NCBI RefSeq assembly: GCF_008312895.1
Contig: NZ_VSSP01000004.1
Coordinates: 62,001 to 126,000 of the forward strand
Direction of reading: 5' to 3'
Length of the DNA stretch: 64,000 bases
Origin: Luteimonas suaedae
GTDB taxonomy: Bacteria; Pseudomonadota; Gammaproteobacteria; Xanthomonadales; Xanthomonadaceae
Shown: positions 16,234 to 24,331 of the stretch, in pieces
Position numbering within the stretch: position 1 is the first letter of the stretch
Layout of the letters: each line of letters begins with the position of its first letter
Notes under the pieces: generated by a model
Seen by the model: the letters and a program-made list of their open reading frames with translations, nothing else
What the model was told of the DNA's origin: nothing
Databases searched by the model: none
Translations under genes and position numbers: made by a program

Positions 16234-17156
16234 ATCGAACCGCCGGGTTCGCCAGGATCCACGCGCTTGCCGGAGAGGGCGTCCGCCAGCACGTCGGCGA
16301 GCCTGCGGCCCGCTTCGCCGTCCTTGTCGAGATCGGGATTGTAGACGGTGACCTCGATGCCGATCGCCATGCCGCTGGAAAGCGCGATGTCCAGCGTCCG
16401 CCGCAGTTCGTGGATCGAAAGGCCGTCGGGCAGGCGATACTCGACTGCCGGCATGACGTCGTCGTGCAGGCAATCGGCGTCGACATGGATGAAGAATCCC
16501 TGCAATCCCGGCCGCGTCAGATGCTCGACCGCTGCGGCGGCGGCGGCTTCCACGCCGAGTTCGCGAACCTTGGCCAGGTCGTAGGAGAGCAGCTCGTCCG
16601 GCAGCGGTTGGCTGCCGTACTCGGCCTGGTCTTCCGCATCACGGAAACCGAAAGCGACCGTATCCTCCGCGCGTACCAGCGGGCCGAGGCCTTCGAGGTC
16701 GCTCAGCAGGGCAGGGCCATGTCCTGTCGCGAAGGCCAGGTCCATCGAAGCGGCTTCGCCATACGGCTCGGCCTCTGGCTGGTAGAAATCGGCGTGGCCG
16801 TCGATGAACAACAGTCCGTAGCGGCCGCGGCGCTTCAACGCCAGTGCCGGCCCGAGCAAAATGGAGCAATCCCCGCCGAGCACGACGGGAAACTCGTCCC
16901 GGTCGAGAACGTCGGCGACCGCATCGGCCAGTTTCGGCGACCATGCCGCGATCGCGTGCGCATTCAATGTCAGCGTGTCCGGATCACGCACGCCGTGATC
17001 GCCGGGCACTTCGACCCGGGCGGCATGGCGGGCCTGCAGGCGCTCGGCCAGGCCGTGGCGCAACAAGGCCTCGGGCAGCAGTTCGACGCCGGTGGACCTC
17101 ACCCCTAGATTGGAAGGCGCTTCGATGATGGCATGGCGGCGATCGTTCACGGGCAT
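16230..17156 (-). CDS. arginase/agmatinase (ureohydrolase) family protein with variant metal site
   Basis: A 308-residue ureohydrolase-fold protein. The manganese-site motifs are present but changed: GGDCS replaces GGDHS, so the histidine ligand is a cysteine; FIDGHADFY is close to the usual DAHAD; HVDADCLHDDVMPAVEY corresponds to the usual D-x-D metal loop. Related actinobacterial and proteobacterial arginase-family proteins of unknown substrate carry similar changes. It might hydrolyse a guanidino compound, but arginase, formimidoglutamase and agmatinase cannot be distinguished here. Convergent with the LysR gene; upstream is the long gap before the divergent LysE exporter, and an amino-acid or guanidine theme shared by the two is possible. 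Confidence 0.8.
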   Translation of the reverse strand: MPVNDRRHAIIEAPSNLGVRSTGVELLPEALLRHGLAERLQARHAARVEVPGDHGVRDPDTLTLNAHAIAAWSPKLADAVADVLDRDEFPVVLGGDCSILLGPALALKRRGRYGLLFIDGHADFYQPEAEPYGEAASMDLAFATGHGPALLSDLEGLGPLVRAEDTVAFGFRDAEDQAEYGSQPLPDELLSYDLAKVRELGVEAAAAAAVEHLTRPGLQGFFIHVDADCLHDDVMPAVEYRLPDGLSIHELRRTLDIALSSGMAIGIEVTVYNPDLDKDGEAGRRLADVLADALSGKRVDPGEPGGSI

Positions 17157-17511
17157 GGCGTGTTTCGACGAGACGCGATGCGGCTCGGTCCTGAGCATTC
17201 GGGCGGGACGAGTATCCGCATACGTCGGTAAAGGCCATGTCACCGTCCCGAAGAAAAAGTGCCGGGATTGGCGCGCCATCCATTCCCACCTTCGGGAATG
17301 ACGTAGCACGCCGGCGGAGCAGTCTTCCGCACCGTCCATGCAACCCGTCGCCAGCAAGGCCGCGTGCCCGGACCGAGCTGCATGGCGTCGCGCACGCCCG
17401 GCACTCGCGGCGCCGGCAAGCGCTGTCCATCGCGACGGCCGGAGTACGGCGTGCCTGCGTCTGGTATATAACGCGGCTAGCGAGGCGAGACACCGCTCGG
17501 GAGACGCGCGC
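17157..17511. other. divergent intergenic region (arginase-family / LysE)
   Basis: 355 bp without a gene. It holds a perfect small hairpin CATTCCCACCTTCGGGAATG at 17281-17300 and an AT-rich GGTATATAAC at about 17464-17473, the likely -10 region of the lysE-like gene starting at 17512. No other structure seen. Confidence 0.5.
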
Positions 17512-18138
17512 ATGATCGATCCGATGACCCTGATCACCTATGTCGCGATCGTTCTCGGCTTCGTGTTCATTCCGGGCCCCGCCACCTTGCTGACGGTCGC
17601 GCGCGCCAGCAGTTCCGGAACCCGCGTGGGTATCGCCACGGGCGCCGGGATCGCCGCGGGCGACCTGGTTCATACGGTCCTGGCGATCGTCGGCATCTCG
17701 GCGGTCATCGCTGCTTCGGCGGTGCTCTTCAGCATCGTCAAGTATCTGGGAGCGGCGTACCTGGTGTATCTCGGCGTGCGGGCGATCCTCGAGAAAACGC
17801 CGCTGGACCCGACTTCCGGCGCGCTCCCGGTCACGGCGGCCAAGGCGTTCCGCCAGGCCGTGCTGGCCGAAGTGCTCAACCCGAAGACCGCGCTGTTCTT
17901 CCTCGCGTTCCTGCCGCAGTTCGTGCGGCCCGGCAATGGCTCGGTCGCAGGCCAACTGGCCGTGCTGGGCGTGGTGTTCGTCCTGCTCGGCCTGCTCAGC
18001 ACCGTCGTGTTCGCGCTGGGCGCCGGCAGCCTCGGCAACTTCCTGCGCCGGAACCCGACCGTTCTGAAGTGGCAGGGCAAGTTCGTCGGCGGCGTGTACT
18101 GCGCGCTGGGGGCCCGCCTGGCTTTCCAGGAGCGGTGA
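17512..18138 (+). CDS. LysE/RhtB family amino-acid exporter
   Basis: A 208-residue inner-membrane protein with six predicted helices and the family hallmarks: FVFIPGPATLLTVARASSSGTRVGIATGAGIAAGD near the start, KYLGAAYLVYLGVRAI in helix 3, and FRQAVLAEVLNPKTALFFLAFLPQFV. These proteins export amino acids or derivatives such as homoserine, threonine or lysine; the substrate cannot be read. ATG 17512 has GGGAGA upstream; the longer frame from 17338 is not preferred because its N-terminal extension is non-hydrophobic and arginine-rich. Confidence 0.9.
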   Translation: MIDPMTLITYVAIVLGFVFIPGPATLLTVARASSSGTRVGIATGAGIAAGDLVHTVLAIVGISAVIAASAVLFSIVKYLGAAYLVYLGVRAILEKTPLDPTSGALPVTAAKAFRQAVLAEVLNPKTALFFLAFLPQFVRPGNGSVAGQLAVLGVVFVLLGLLSTVVFALGAGSLGNFLRRNPTVLKWQGKFVGGVYCALGARLAFQER

Positions 18139-18190
18139 GTCGAAAGGCGGGCGCGTGGTCTCGGCGGCCACGTCGATGCATCCTTTCCCG

Positions 18191-19417
18191 TCAGCCGGCG
18201 GGCGCCTTGGGTCGAGGGGCATTCAGCCCCAGCCGGCGTGCCAGCCAGCCGAGGGTGGGGCCCTGGATCACGCTGGAGAGCAGCACCACGAAGAACACGA
18301 TGTTGAAGATGGACTGCGCACCCGGCACGCCGGCGACGATCGGGAACGTGGCCAGGACGATCGGTACCGCGCCACGCAATCCGGCCCAGGACACGAACAG
18401 CTTGGCGCGCCAGCCGTAGTTGCGGAACGGCGCCAGGCACAGGAAGACGCTCAGCGGCCGCGCCACGAACATCAGCACCGCGGTCACCGCGAGGCCCGGG
18501 CCGAGCACTTCCACCAGCTGGCTGGGAAACACCAGCAATCCCAGGGTCATGAACATCATCACCTGCGCCAGCCAGGCCAGGCCGTCCTGGAACATCGAAA
18601 TGGTGCGCCTGGACGGGAACTCACGGGCGCCGGCCACGATGCCCGCCATGTACGCGGCCAGGAACCCGTTCCCCTGCAGCAGCCCCGCCAGGCCATAGGC
18701 CAGCAGCGCCGCGGCGATCGACACCACCAGCGCCAGCCCGCCCACGCGCAGCCGCGCCCGCCGCAGCAGTGCCGGAAAGCCGGCACCGATCGCGTAGCCG
18801 ACCAGCGCGCCCACCACCATCTGCAAGCCGAACGCCGGGATCAGCGCAAGCGGCGAGGTCTGCGGTGCGGTGATCAACAGCAGCGCGGCGCCCACCAGGA
18901 AGATCGCCATCGGGTCGTTGGAGCCGGACTCCAGCTCGATCAGGCCCTTGAGTTCTTCGCGCAGCGGCATGCCGCGCGAGCGCAGCGCCGCGAACACCGC
19001 GGCGGCATCGGTGGAGGCGATGACCGAGCCGAGCAGGAAGCCCTGCAGCGGCGTGAAGCCGAGCAGCCACATCGCCGCCACCGCCACCACCGCGGCGCTG
19101 ATCATCACCCCGGCGGTGGCGAGCATCAGCGCCGGCGCGGCGGAGCGGCGCACCTGGCGCCAGATGGTGTCCAGGCCGCCGGAGAACAGGATGAACACCA
19201 GGCTCAGCACGCCGATGCCCTGCGCCAGGCCGACGTTCTCGAACGAGATCCCGCCGAGCCCCTCGGAGCCGGCGAGCATGCCCAGCAGCATGAAGCCGAT
19301 CAGCGCCGGCAGTCCGAAACGGCTGGAGAGGCTGCCGGCCAGCACCGTGAGCACCAGCAGCAGGCCAAGGCTGAAGAACACCAGTTCGGACGAGTAACCG
19401 GGCACGGCGGCTGACAT
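18191..19417 (-). CDS. K+/H+ or Na+/H+ antiporter, CPA1 family (NhaP2/CvrA-like)
   Basis: A 408-residue polytopic protein of about 12 helices. Signatures include FGLPALIGFMLLGMLAGSEGLGG, LVFILFSGGLDT, GSVIASTDAAAVFAAL, LIELESGSNDPMAIFLV (the ESGSNDP motif of NhaP2/CvrA antiporters) and SWAGLRGAVPIVLATFP. The cytoplasmic TrkA-C regulatory domain found in NhaP2 is absent; the protein ends soon after the last helix. It exchanges K+ or Na+ for protons across the inner membrane. ATG 19417 is chosen because the transport domain begins there. Convergent with the LysE gene. Confidence 0.88.
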   Translation of the reverse strand: MSAAVPGYSSELVFFSLGLLLVLTVLAGSLSSRFGLPALIGFMLLGMLAGSEGLGGISFENVGLAQGIGVLSLVFILFSGGLDTIWRQVRRSAAPALMLATAGVMISAAVVAVAAMWLLGFTPLQGFLLGSVIASTDAAAVFAALRSRGMPLREELKGLIELESGSNDPMAIFLVGAALLLITAPQTSPLALIPAFGLQMVVGALVGYAIGAGFPALLRRARLRVGGLALVVSIAAALLAYGLAGLLQGNGFLAAYMAGIVAGAREFPSRRTISMFQDGLAWLAQVMMFMTLGLLVFPSQLVEVLGPGLAVTAVLMFVARPLSVFLCLAPFRNYGWRAKLFVSWAGLRGAVPIVLATFPIVAGVPGAQSIFNIVFFVVLLSSVIQGPTLGWLARRLGLNAPRPKAPAG

Positions 19418-19532
19418 CGAGGGGGGCGGCCATGGTAACCGAGGCCGCTCATGCCTCGGGTCCGCTACGGACACGTGGGAAACCGGCGACAATTTCGACG
19501 AGAGAGTGCCGATCCCGGATCCGCGTTCCCGC

Positions 19533-19802
19533 CTAGCGCAAACGCTCCACGCTCAGCACCGTCGTCTCCACCAGCTCCGACCCGAACCATTGCAGGGTAT
19601 GCACGCCCTCCAGCGTGTACCAGGGCGCCTGCGTGCGCAGGTGCAGGTAGGTTCTGCCTGCGGGACCGACGCCGTCCGGATCGACGCGGAGAAAGACCTC
19701 GCAGTCGGCCTGGCCTTGCGATCCGTTCAACACCACGGTGGCGTTCTCGGGAATGAGAGCGGTCTGGTCATTCCGCGCAATTGCCACGATTGCCTCGATC
19801 AT
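19533..19802 (-). CDS. 89-residue hypothetical protein
   Basis: A small protein starting MIEAIVAIARND, with predicted beta-rich composition (ATVVLNGSQGQADCEVFLRVD, TYLHLRTQAPWYTLEGVHTLQWF). ATG 19802 has GGAGAGG in front; GTG 19805 is a possible alternative. No family recognised. Coding potential is supported by the ribosome site and balanced composition. Divergent from the weaker frame at 19815. Confidence 0.55.
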   Translation of the reverse strand: MIEAIVAIARNDQTALIPENATVVLNGSQGQADCEVFLRVDPDGVGPAGRTYLHLRTQAPWYTLEGVHTLQWFGSELVETTVLSVERLR

Positions 19803-19814
19803 CACGTCCTCTCC

Positions 19815-20129
19815 ATGAGCGCGTCACTAGAGCGCTCCGTACCCGCAAGAACGCCGCAGCAGGAGGCCTGTGAACTCTGCCAGGAAGCGCGGCTTTTCGA
19901 CGCAGGGGCGATGGCGGCGGGTGCCGGATTGTGGCATCTCGGGCGGCCTGGCGAATGCGTTGCGGCGCTGGACGCCACGCTTGCGGCAGCCAGCGACGAC
20001 GAAGCATCCCTGGCGGCAGTGCTGCGGGAGCAGGGTATGGCCTTGCCACCCGGCGACTGGGATGCCTATCTGCCGATCGCTCGCGCCACGTGGTTCAACC
20101 GGAGCAAGTGCGAGACGGCACCGCGATAG
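19815..20129 (+). CDS. 104-residue hypothetical protein (uncertain)
   Basis: Starts MSASLERSVPARTPQQEACELCQEARLFDAG and contains a CELC pair and an amphipathic helix ECVAALDATLAAASDDEASLAAVLREQG. The composition is plausible for a real soluble protein and better than the overlapping antisense frame, but no clear ribosome site precedes ATG 19815 and I recognise no family. Confidence 0.4.
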   Translation: MSASLERSVPARTPQQEACELCQEARLFDAGAMAAGAGLWHLGRPGECVAALDATLAAASDDEASLAAVLREQGMALPPGDWDAYLPIARATWFNRSKCETAPR

Positions 20130-20187
20130 CCGACCAGAGGGTGGCAGCGGCGGGAGACGCGGCCAACGGGAACATTTCACCTGTCGG

Positions 20188-20230
20188 TTGACAATTTTTC
20201 GAAGCGGCTTATATTCAACCATATGGTTGA
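20188..20230 (+). promoter_or_regulatory. promoter and operator of the ArsR-SRPBCC operon
   Basis: TTGACA (20188-20193), 16-bp spacer, TATATT (20210-20215), followed at once by the perfect 16-bp palindrome TCAACCATATGGTTGA (20215-20230), which contains the ATG of the ArsR gene at 20223. The predicted transcription start falls on or within a few bases of that ATG, so the transcript would be leaderless and the regulator could block its own start by binding the palindrome. Confidence 0.65.
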
Positions 20231-20606
20231 TACATGCGAGCGTCTCGACACCGTCTTCCGCGCCCTTGCCGATCCGACCCGCAGGGCGATGCTGCGCGAC
20301 CTTGCCGCCGGACCGCGCACCGTCGGCGAACTCGCCGCGCCCTTCGACATCTCACTGGCAGGCGCATCCAAGCACATCCAGATGCTGGAACGTGCCGGCC
20401 TGATCCAACGCAAGGTGCAGGGCAGGGTGCATACCTGTCGGCTCGACGCGCGCCCGCTGCATGCCGGCGCTGAATGGATCCGCCACTACGAGCGTTTCTG
20501 GAACCGGAAACTCGACGCCCTCGAAACCCTGCTCGAGGCGGAGGACGGCGGCAAGTCCGCGACCAAGTCCGCCCGCAAACCCAGATCCCCCCGGAGGAAA
20601 TCATGA
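20223..20606 (+). CDS. ArsR family transcriptional regulator
   Basis: A 127-residue winged-helix protein: LDTVFRALADPTRRAMLRDLAAGPRTVGELAAPFDISLAGASKHIQMLERAGLIQRKVQGRVHTCRLD, typical of the non-metal-binding ArsR branch that accompanies SRPBCC (AHSA1) genes. No metal-binding CxC is present. It overlaps the following SRPBCC gene by ATGA (20603-20606), a pairing common in many bacteria where the two encode a regulator and an effector-binding partner. Its start codon lies within a perfect palindrome and immediately after a good promoter. Confidence 0.9.
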   Translation: MVDTCERLDTVFRALADPTRRAMLRDLAAGPRTVGELAAPFDISLAGASKHIQMLERAGLIQRKVQGRVHTCRLDARPLHAGAEWIRHYERFWNRKLDALETLLEAEDGGKSATKSARKPRSPRRKS

Positions 20607-21157
20607 ATACCGCAACGTCCGAAACCGACTACGGCGTCGCCACTGCCCCCGACACCGTGCGCATAGAGCGCCTGCTGCCGGGTCCGATCGAGCGGGTATG
20701 GGCGTATCTCACCGAGAGCGAACTGCGCCGCCAATGGCTGGCAGCGGGCGAAATGGAGATGCAGGTGGGCTCGACCTTCGAGCTCGTCTGGCGCAACGAC
20801 GAGCTCACCGAGCCGCCGGGTCGACGCCCAGCCGGTTTCGACGACGACGAGTATCGGATGCAGAGCCGGATCACCGTGCTCGAGCCGCCGCGCAGACTCG
20901 CCTTCACCTGGAGCGAGGGCGAGGCCGGCATGAACGTGGGCGATGTTTCCTTCGAACTGCAACCGAAGGGCGACAAGGTGCTCCTGACCTTGACCCACCG
21001 CGGCCTGGTCGAGCGTACGAACAAGCTGATGGTCGGCGCCGGCTGGCACACGCACCTCGATGTCCTGGCCGCGCGTGCGAAAGGCGAGACGCCGGAGCCG
21101 TTCTGGGACCGCTGGAGCCGGCTCCGCGAGGAGTACGATCGCCGCATGCCGGGCTGA
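20603..21157 (+). CDS. SRPBCC/AHSA1 (START-like) domain protein
   Basis: A 184-residue protein with the AHSA1-type helix-grip fold: VRIERLLPGPIERVWAYLTESELRRQWLAAGEMEMQVGSTFELVWRN, RLAFTWSEG and a C-terminal helix GAGWHTHLDVLAARAKG. Members bind hydrophobic ligands and are commonly linked to ArsR genes; the ligand is unknown. Its ATG lies 13 nt after GGAGG and overlaps the ArsR stop, so translation is coupled. Confidence 0.88.
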   Translation: MNTATSETDYGVATAPDTVRIERLLPGPIERVWAYLTESELRRQWLAAGEMEMQVGSTFELVWRNDELTEPPGRRPAGFDDDEYRMQSRITVLEPPRRLAFTWSEGEAGMNVGDVSFELQPKGDKVLLTLTHRGLVERTNKLMVGAGWHTHLDVLAARAKGETPEPFWDRWSRLREEYDRRMPG

Positions 21158-21225
21158 TCAAGTCGGCCCCGGGGGCGCGATGCGGTGCCCCGCGATCCCG
21201 GCATCGGCCGGGATCATGCCGGTTG

Positions 21226-22152
21226 CTAGGCGGCCGGCTCCGCGGCGTTGCCGCCGGCGCGCAGCGTGCGCTCGAACAGCGCGAGCATGCGGCGCCAGGC
21301 CTCGCGCGCTGCGTCCTCGTCGTAGCGCGGGGTGGTGTCGTTGTTGAAGCCGTGCTGCGTGCCGGGCGGTTGGAACAGCGTGTAGCGCACGCCCGCTTCC
21401 TTCAGCGCGGCTTCGTATTCGGGCCAGGCGGCATTGATGCGCTCGTCGTGCTCGGCGAGTACCACCAGCAACTCGGCCTCGATGTCGGCTACGTCCTCCA
21501 GCGGCGCGGCGTTGCCGTAGAACGGCGCGGCGGCCTCGAGGTCGGGCAGCCGGGTGGCGAGGAAGTTCGCCATGCCGCCGCCGTAGCAGAAGCCGACCAC
21601 GCCGAGCCGGCCGTTGCCGCCGTCGATCCCGCGCAGCATGCGCGCCGCGGCGAGGAAGTCCTCGCGCGTCTTCGCCTGGTCCAGCTCGCCGAACAGCGCG
21701 CGTGCCGCGTCCTCGTCGCCCGGGTAGCCGCCCAGCGGGAACAGCGCGTCCGGCGCGAAGGCGATGAAGCCTTCCAGCGCCAGCCGACGCGTCACGTCCT
21801 CGATGTGCGGATTGAGGCCGCGGTTCTCGTGCACGACGAGCACGGTCGGCAGGGGACCATCGGCCTTCGCCGGCCTGGCCAGGTAGCCGCGGGCGGTGCC
21901 GTAGCCCTGCGGCGAGGCGAACTCGATGAACTCCGTCGACAGCCGTGCATCGTCGGGCTTGATCTGCTGCGCGGCGGCGAACTGCGGGCTCAGGGCGGCG
22001 AGCAGGCCGGCCGCGCCGGCGGCGCCGACCGCGAACCGTGCCGCGCCGGCGAGAAAACCGCGACGATCGATCTGGCCATGCACGTACTGGTCGAACAGGC
22101 GCAGTACTTCCGGATCGAAGTCGCTGGCCTTGCGGCGGGGTGGCCGGGGCAT
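21226..22152 (-). CDS. Tat-exported dienelactone hydrolase family protein
   Basis: A 308-residue alpha/beta hydrolase. N-terminal IDRRGFLAGAARFAVGAAGAAGLLA is a twin-arginine-type signal (about 28-50). The hydrolase domain has VVHENRGLNPHIEDVTRRLALEGF, the nucleophile elbow GVVGFCYGGGMA (Cys in place of Ser, as in dienelactone hydrolase), an Asp region ELLVVLAEHDERI and the final GTQHGFNNDTTPRYDEDAA with the catalytic His. It likely hydrolyses lactones or esters in the periplasm. GGAG 7 nt before ATG. No aromatic-degradation genes are nearby. Confidence 0.88.
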   Translation of the reverse strand: MPRPPRRKASDFDPEVLRLFDQYVHGQIDRRGFLAGAARFAVGAAGAAGLLAALSPQFAAAQQIKPDDARLSTEFIEFASPQGYGTARGYLARPAKADGPLPTVLVVHENRGLNPHIEDVTRRLALEGFIAFAPDALFPLGGYPGDEDAARALFGELDQAKTREDFLAAARMLRGIDGGNGRLGVVGFCYGGGMANFLATRLPDLEAAAPFYGNAAPLEDVADIEAELLVVLAEHDERINAAWPEYEAALKEAGVRYTLFQPPGTQHGFNNDTTPRYDEDAAREAWRRMLALFERTLRAGGNAAEPAA

Positions 22153-22346
22153 CGGAGTCTCCGGGTAGCGAGCGTCCGGGGATTAGACCACACGCCATGC
22201 GGCGTCCGGATGACCGGGTCACTCGCGATCACCGGCCGCGGGCCGGAGCCGCCGTGTGCATCGGTCTGATACGCAAGCCCGCGAATCACGTCGCATAGAC
22301 GCATGCCTGCGCAGCATCGGCCGATCGCGGCAGCTGGAGAAAAAAA

Positions 22347-22781
22347 ATGATAAACGGCTCCTTCAGTATCCTGGCGAAAAAGGCCTCCTTTGCGGCGGGA
22401 ACCCCCTGGGTGTTCTTCGGCGCACTGATGATCGTCATCGTCTGGGCCATCAGCGGGCCGGTGTTCGGCTTCAACGATACGTGGCAGCTCGTGATCAATA
22501 CCGGCACCACCATCATCACGTTCCTGATGGTGTTCCTGATCCAGCACACCCAGAACGCGGACGCCGCGGCCGTGCAGATCAAGCTGGACGAGCTCATCCG
22601 GGTGATCACGAAGGCCGACAACGTGCTGCTCGACCTGGAAAACATGGACCCGGTCGAGCTGGAGACCATTCGCAAGAAGTACGAGAAGCTGGCGCGCGAA
22701 GCGAACCGCGAGAAACGTAAACGAATCGCGAGCGAAGCGGGAGCGGCCAACGATGCGGATCAGGCGAGCGGCCGTGAATGA
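22347..22781 (+). CDS. low-affinity iron permease family protein
   Basis: A 144-residue membrane protein: two hydrophobic segments (about 20-38 and 48-66, the second TTIITFLMVFLIQHTQNADAAAVQIKLDELI) followed by a charged helical cytoplasmic tail. The motif FLIQHTQNxDxxAxxxKLDELI is the signature of the low-affinity Fe/Cu permease family (related to fungal Fet4). In bacteria the function is not well established. GGAG precedes the ATG. Convergent with the LacI gene across 22782-23156. Confidence 0.85.
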   Translation: MINGSFSILAKKASFAAGTPWVFFGALMIVIVWAISGPVFGFNDTWQLVINTGTTIITFLMVFLIQHTQNADAAAVQIKLDELIRVITKADNVLLDLENMDPVELETIRKKYEKLAREANREKRKRIASEAGAANDADQASGRE

Positions 22782-23156
22782 GGTCTCCGGACACCGGTGT
22801 TCCGATCTCGATAATCGGATCGAAGAGGACAAACGGAACGCGGGGAGTCGGCCGCCGCGCTGGCGCGGCGACTTCGGCCACCTCGAGCTGGAGTGGCTGC
22901 AGCTGGTTCATGGTCGAAGCAGTCGGCTACGCGGTGCTCGGCGCTCCTGTCGCCAGGTCCTGCACGGGCGATTTTGCGTTGCAGCAATGCATTCTCCGGG
23001 GCCGCTGGTAGAGTGACATGAGGTTCCCCGGGGTCGACCGCGACAATGACAGAGCTGGCTGTTCCTTTCGCCGGTGTATTTTTTTGCCGGTTTAGTGGTA
23101 GCGCTAACTTTTTTGCGGCAGGGGGCGGGACACGCGCCCGGCCACCGGCCCGGGCG
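22782..23156. other. intergenic region between iron-permease-like gene and lacI-type gene
   Basis: 375 bp with no convincing gene. Its only clear element is the operator-like palindrome at 23095-23110, set between two T-rich stretches (23079-23085 and 23109-23114) downstream of the LacI gene stop. Confidence 0.5.
23095..23110. promoter_or_regulatory. LacI-family operator (xyl-box-like), orphan position
   Basis: GTGGTAGCGCTAACTT shares the GGTAGCGCTA core with the palindromes at 63768 and 63929 and matches my recollection of the Xanthomonas xyl-box (TGGTAGCGCTAACA) in 13 of 14 positions. It lies after the 3' end of the LacI gene with no obvious target gene, so it may be an auxiliary operator. 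Confidence 0.6.
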
Positions 23157-24233
23157 TCAGTTTTCCCTGGAGCGGCGCCGCTCGGGCGGGGGCGCCACGG
23201 AGTCGCGGCTGATCAGCCGGTACGGGATGACGTGATCGACCAGCACGCGGGTACTGCGGTCCTTGCGGCGAATGCTGCGCAACAGGATGTCGATGGCCGC
23301 GTCCGCCATCGAGGCGATGGGCTGATGGATCGTGGTCAGTTCGGGCCATACCGTGGTCGCCGCCGAGGTGTCGTCGAAGCCCACCACCGACAGGTCACGT
23401 GGTACGTCCAGCCCGCGGCGATGCGCCACCGAGATCGCCGCTGCGGCCATGTCGTCGTTGCCGGCGAAGATCGCGGTCTGCGGCCGGCGTTGCGACAGCA
23501 GCTTCTCGGCGGCTTTCAGGCCGGAGCGGTAGGTGTAGTCGCCCTGCTGCACCAGGCCGCGCTCCAGCGCGATGCCGGCGTCGTCCAGGGCGGCCTTGAA
23601 GCCCTCGAAACGACGCGCGCTGGCGCTCAGGTCGGGGCGGCCGTTGATATAGCCGATGCGGGTGTGGCCCTTCGCGATCAGGTGCTCGGTGATCTCCTTG
23701 CTGGCACGAAAATCGTCGATGCGCACGCAGGAGATCTCCTCGCTGAACCGTCCCGACGCGATCGCGACGACGGGGACGTTGGCGCGCACCAGTTCCATCA
23801 CCGCGGTCTTCGAGTCGCACAGCGGCGGCGGCAGGATCACTCCGGCCACCTTCCCGGCCAGCTTGCGTGCGGCCTTGCGTTCGGCCTCGGCGTCGAGGTC
23901 GTCCCAGTAGTCGATGACCAGCTGGATCGCGGTGCGCGAGGCGACGCGCAACAGGCCGACCAGAAGTTCGCGCAGATAGGCGCCGCTCGGATTGGTGTAG
24001 ATCAGCGCGATGCGCGTGTGCTGGGCCGCGGCCAGGGAACTGGCCGCCAGGTTGGGCGTGTAGTCCAGTTCGCGCACGGCGCGCATCACCCGCTCGCGAG
24101 TGGAGTCGCGCACCTTGCCGTGGCCGTTGACCACGCGCGAGACCGTCATCGGCGAAACACCGGCGAGCGCGGCCACTTCGTCGATGGTGACGGCGCGCCC
24201 CCTGCGGCGGGCGGATTTCCTAGTCTTCTCCAA
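23157..24233 (-). CDS. LacI family repressor, probable regulator of the glucuronoxylan genes
   Basis: A 358-residue LacI protein. The [38 protein letters not shown] (about 15-49) is intact, and the effector domain shows [69 protein letters not shown] and [19 protein letters not shown]. The start is TTG 24233 with AAGGA upstream; no in-frame ATG precedes the HTH. It is divergent from the GH67 operon, and four copies of a LacI-type palindrome lie near this gene, in front of the GH67 gene and in front of the transporter operon at 63.6 kb. It corresponds in role to Xanthomonas XylR/UxuR-type repressors; the inducer (glucuronate, xylose or an oligosaccharide) is inferred only. Confidence 0.88.
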   Translation of the reverse strand: MEKTRKSARRRGRAVTIDEVAALAGVSPMTVSRVVNGHGKVRDSTRERVMRAVRELDYTPNLAASSLAAAQHTRIALIYTNPSGAYLRELLVGLLRVASRTAIQLVIDYWDDLDAEAERKAARKLAGKVAGVILPPPLCDSKTAVMELVRANVPVVAIASGRFSEEISCVRIDDFRASKEITEHLIAKGHTRIGYINGRPDLSASARRFEGFKAALDDAGIALERGLVQQGDYTYRSGLKAAEKLLSQRRPQTAIFAGNDDMAAAAISVAHRRGLDVPRDLSVVGFDDTSAATTVWPELTTIHQPIASMADAAIDILLRSIRRKDRSTRVLVDHVIPYRLISRDSVAPPPERRRSREN

Positions 24234-24331
24234 CGTTCGTTCCTTCAGTCGGCCGGCCCCGGGTGTCGCGACAGGAATACCACGCCGCGCTCGCCATCGA
24301 GGCCATCACGAAACCCGATCCAGGACCGGAC

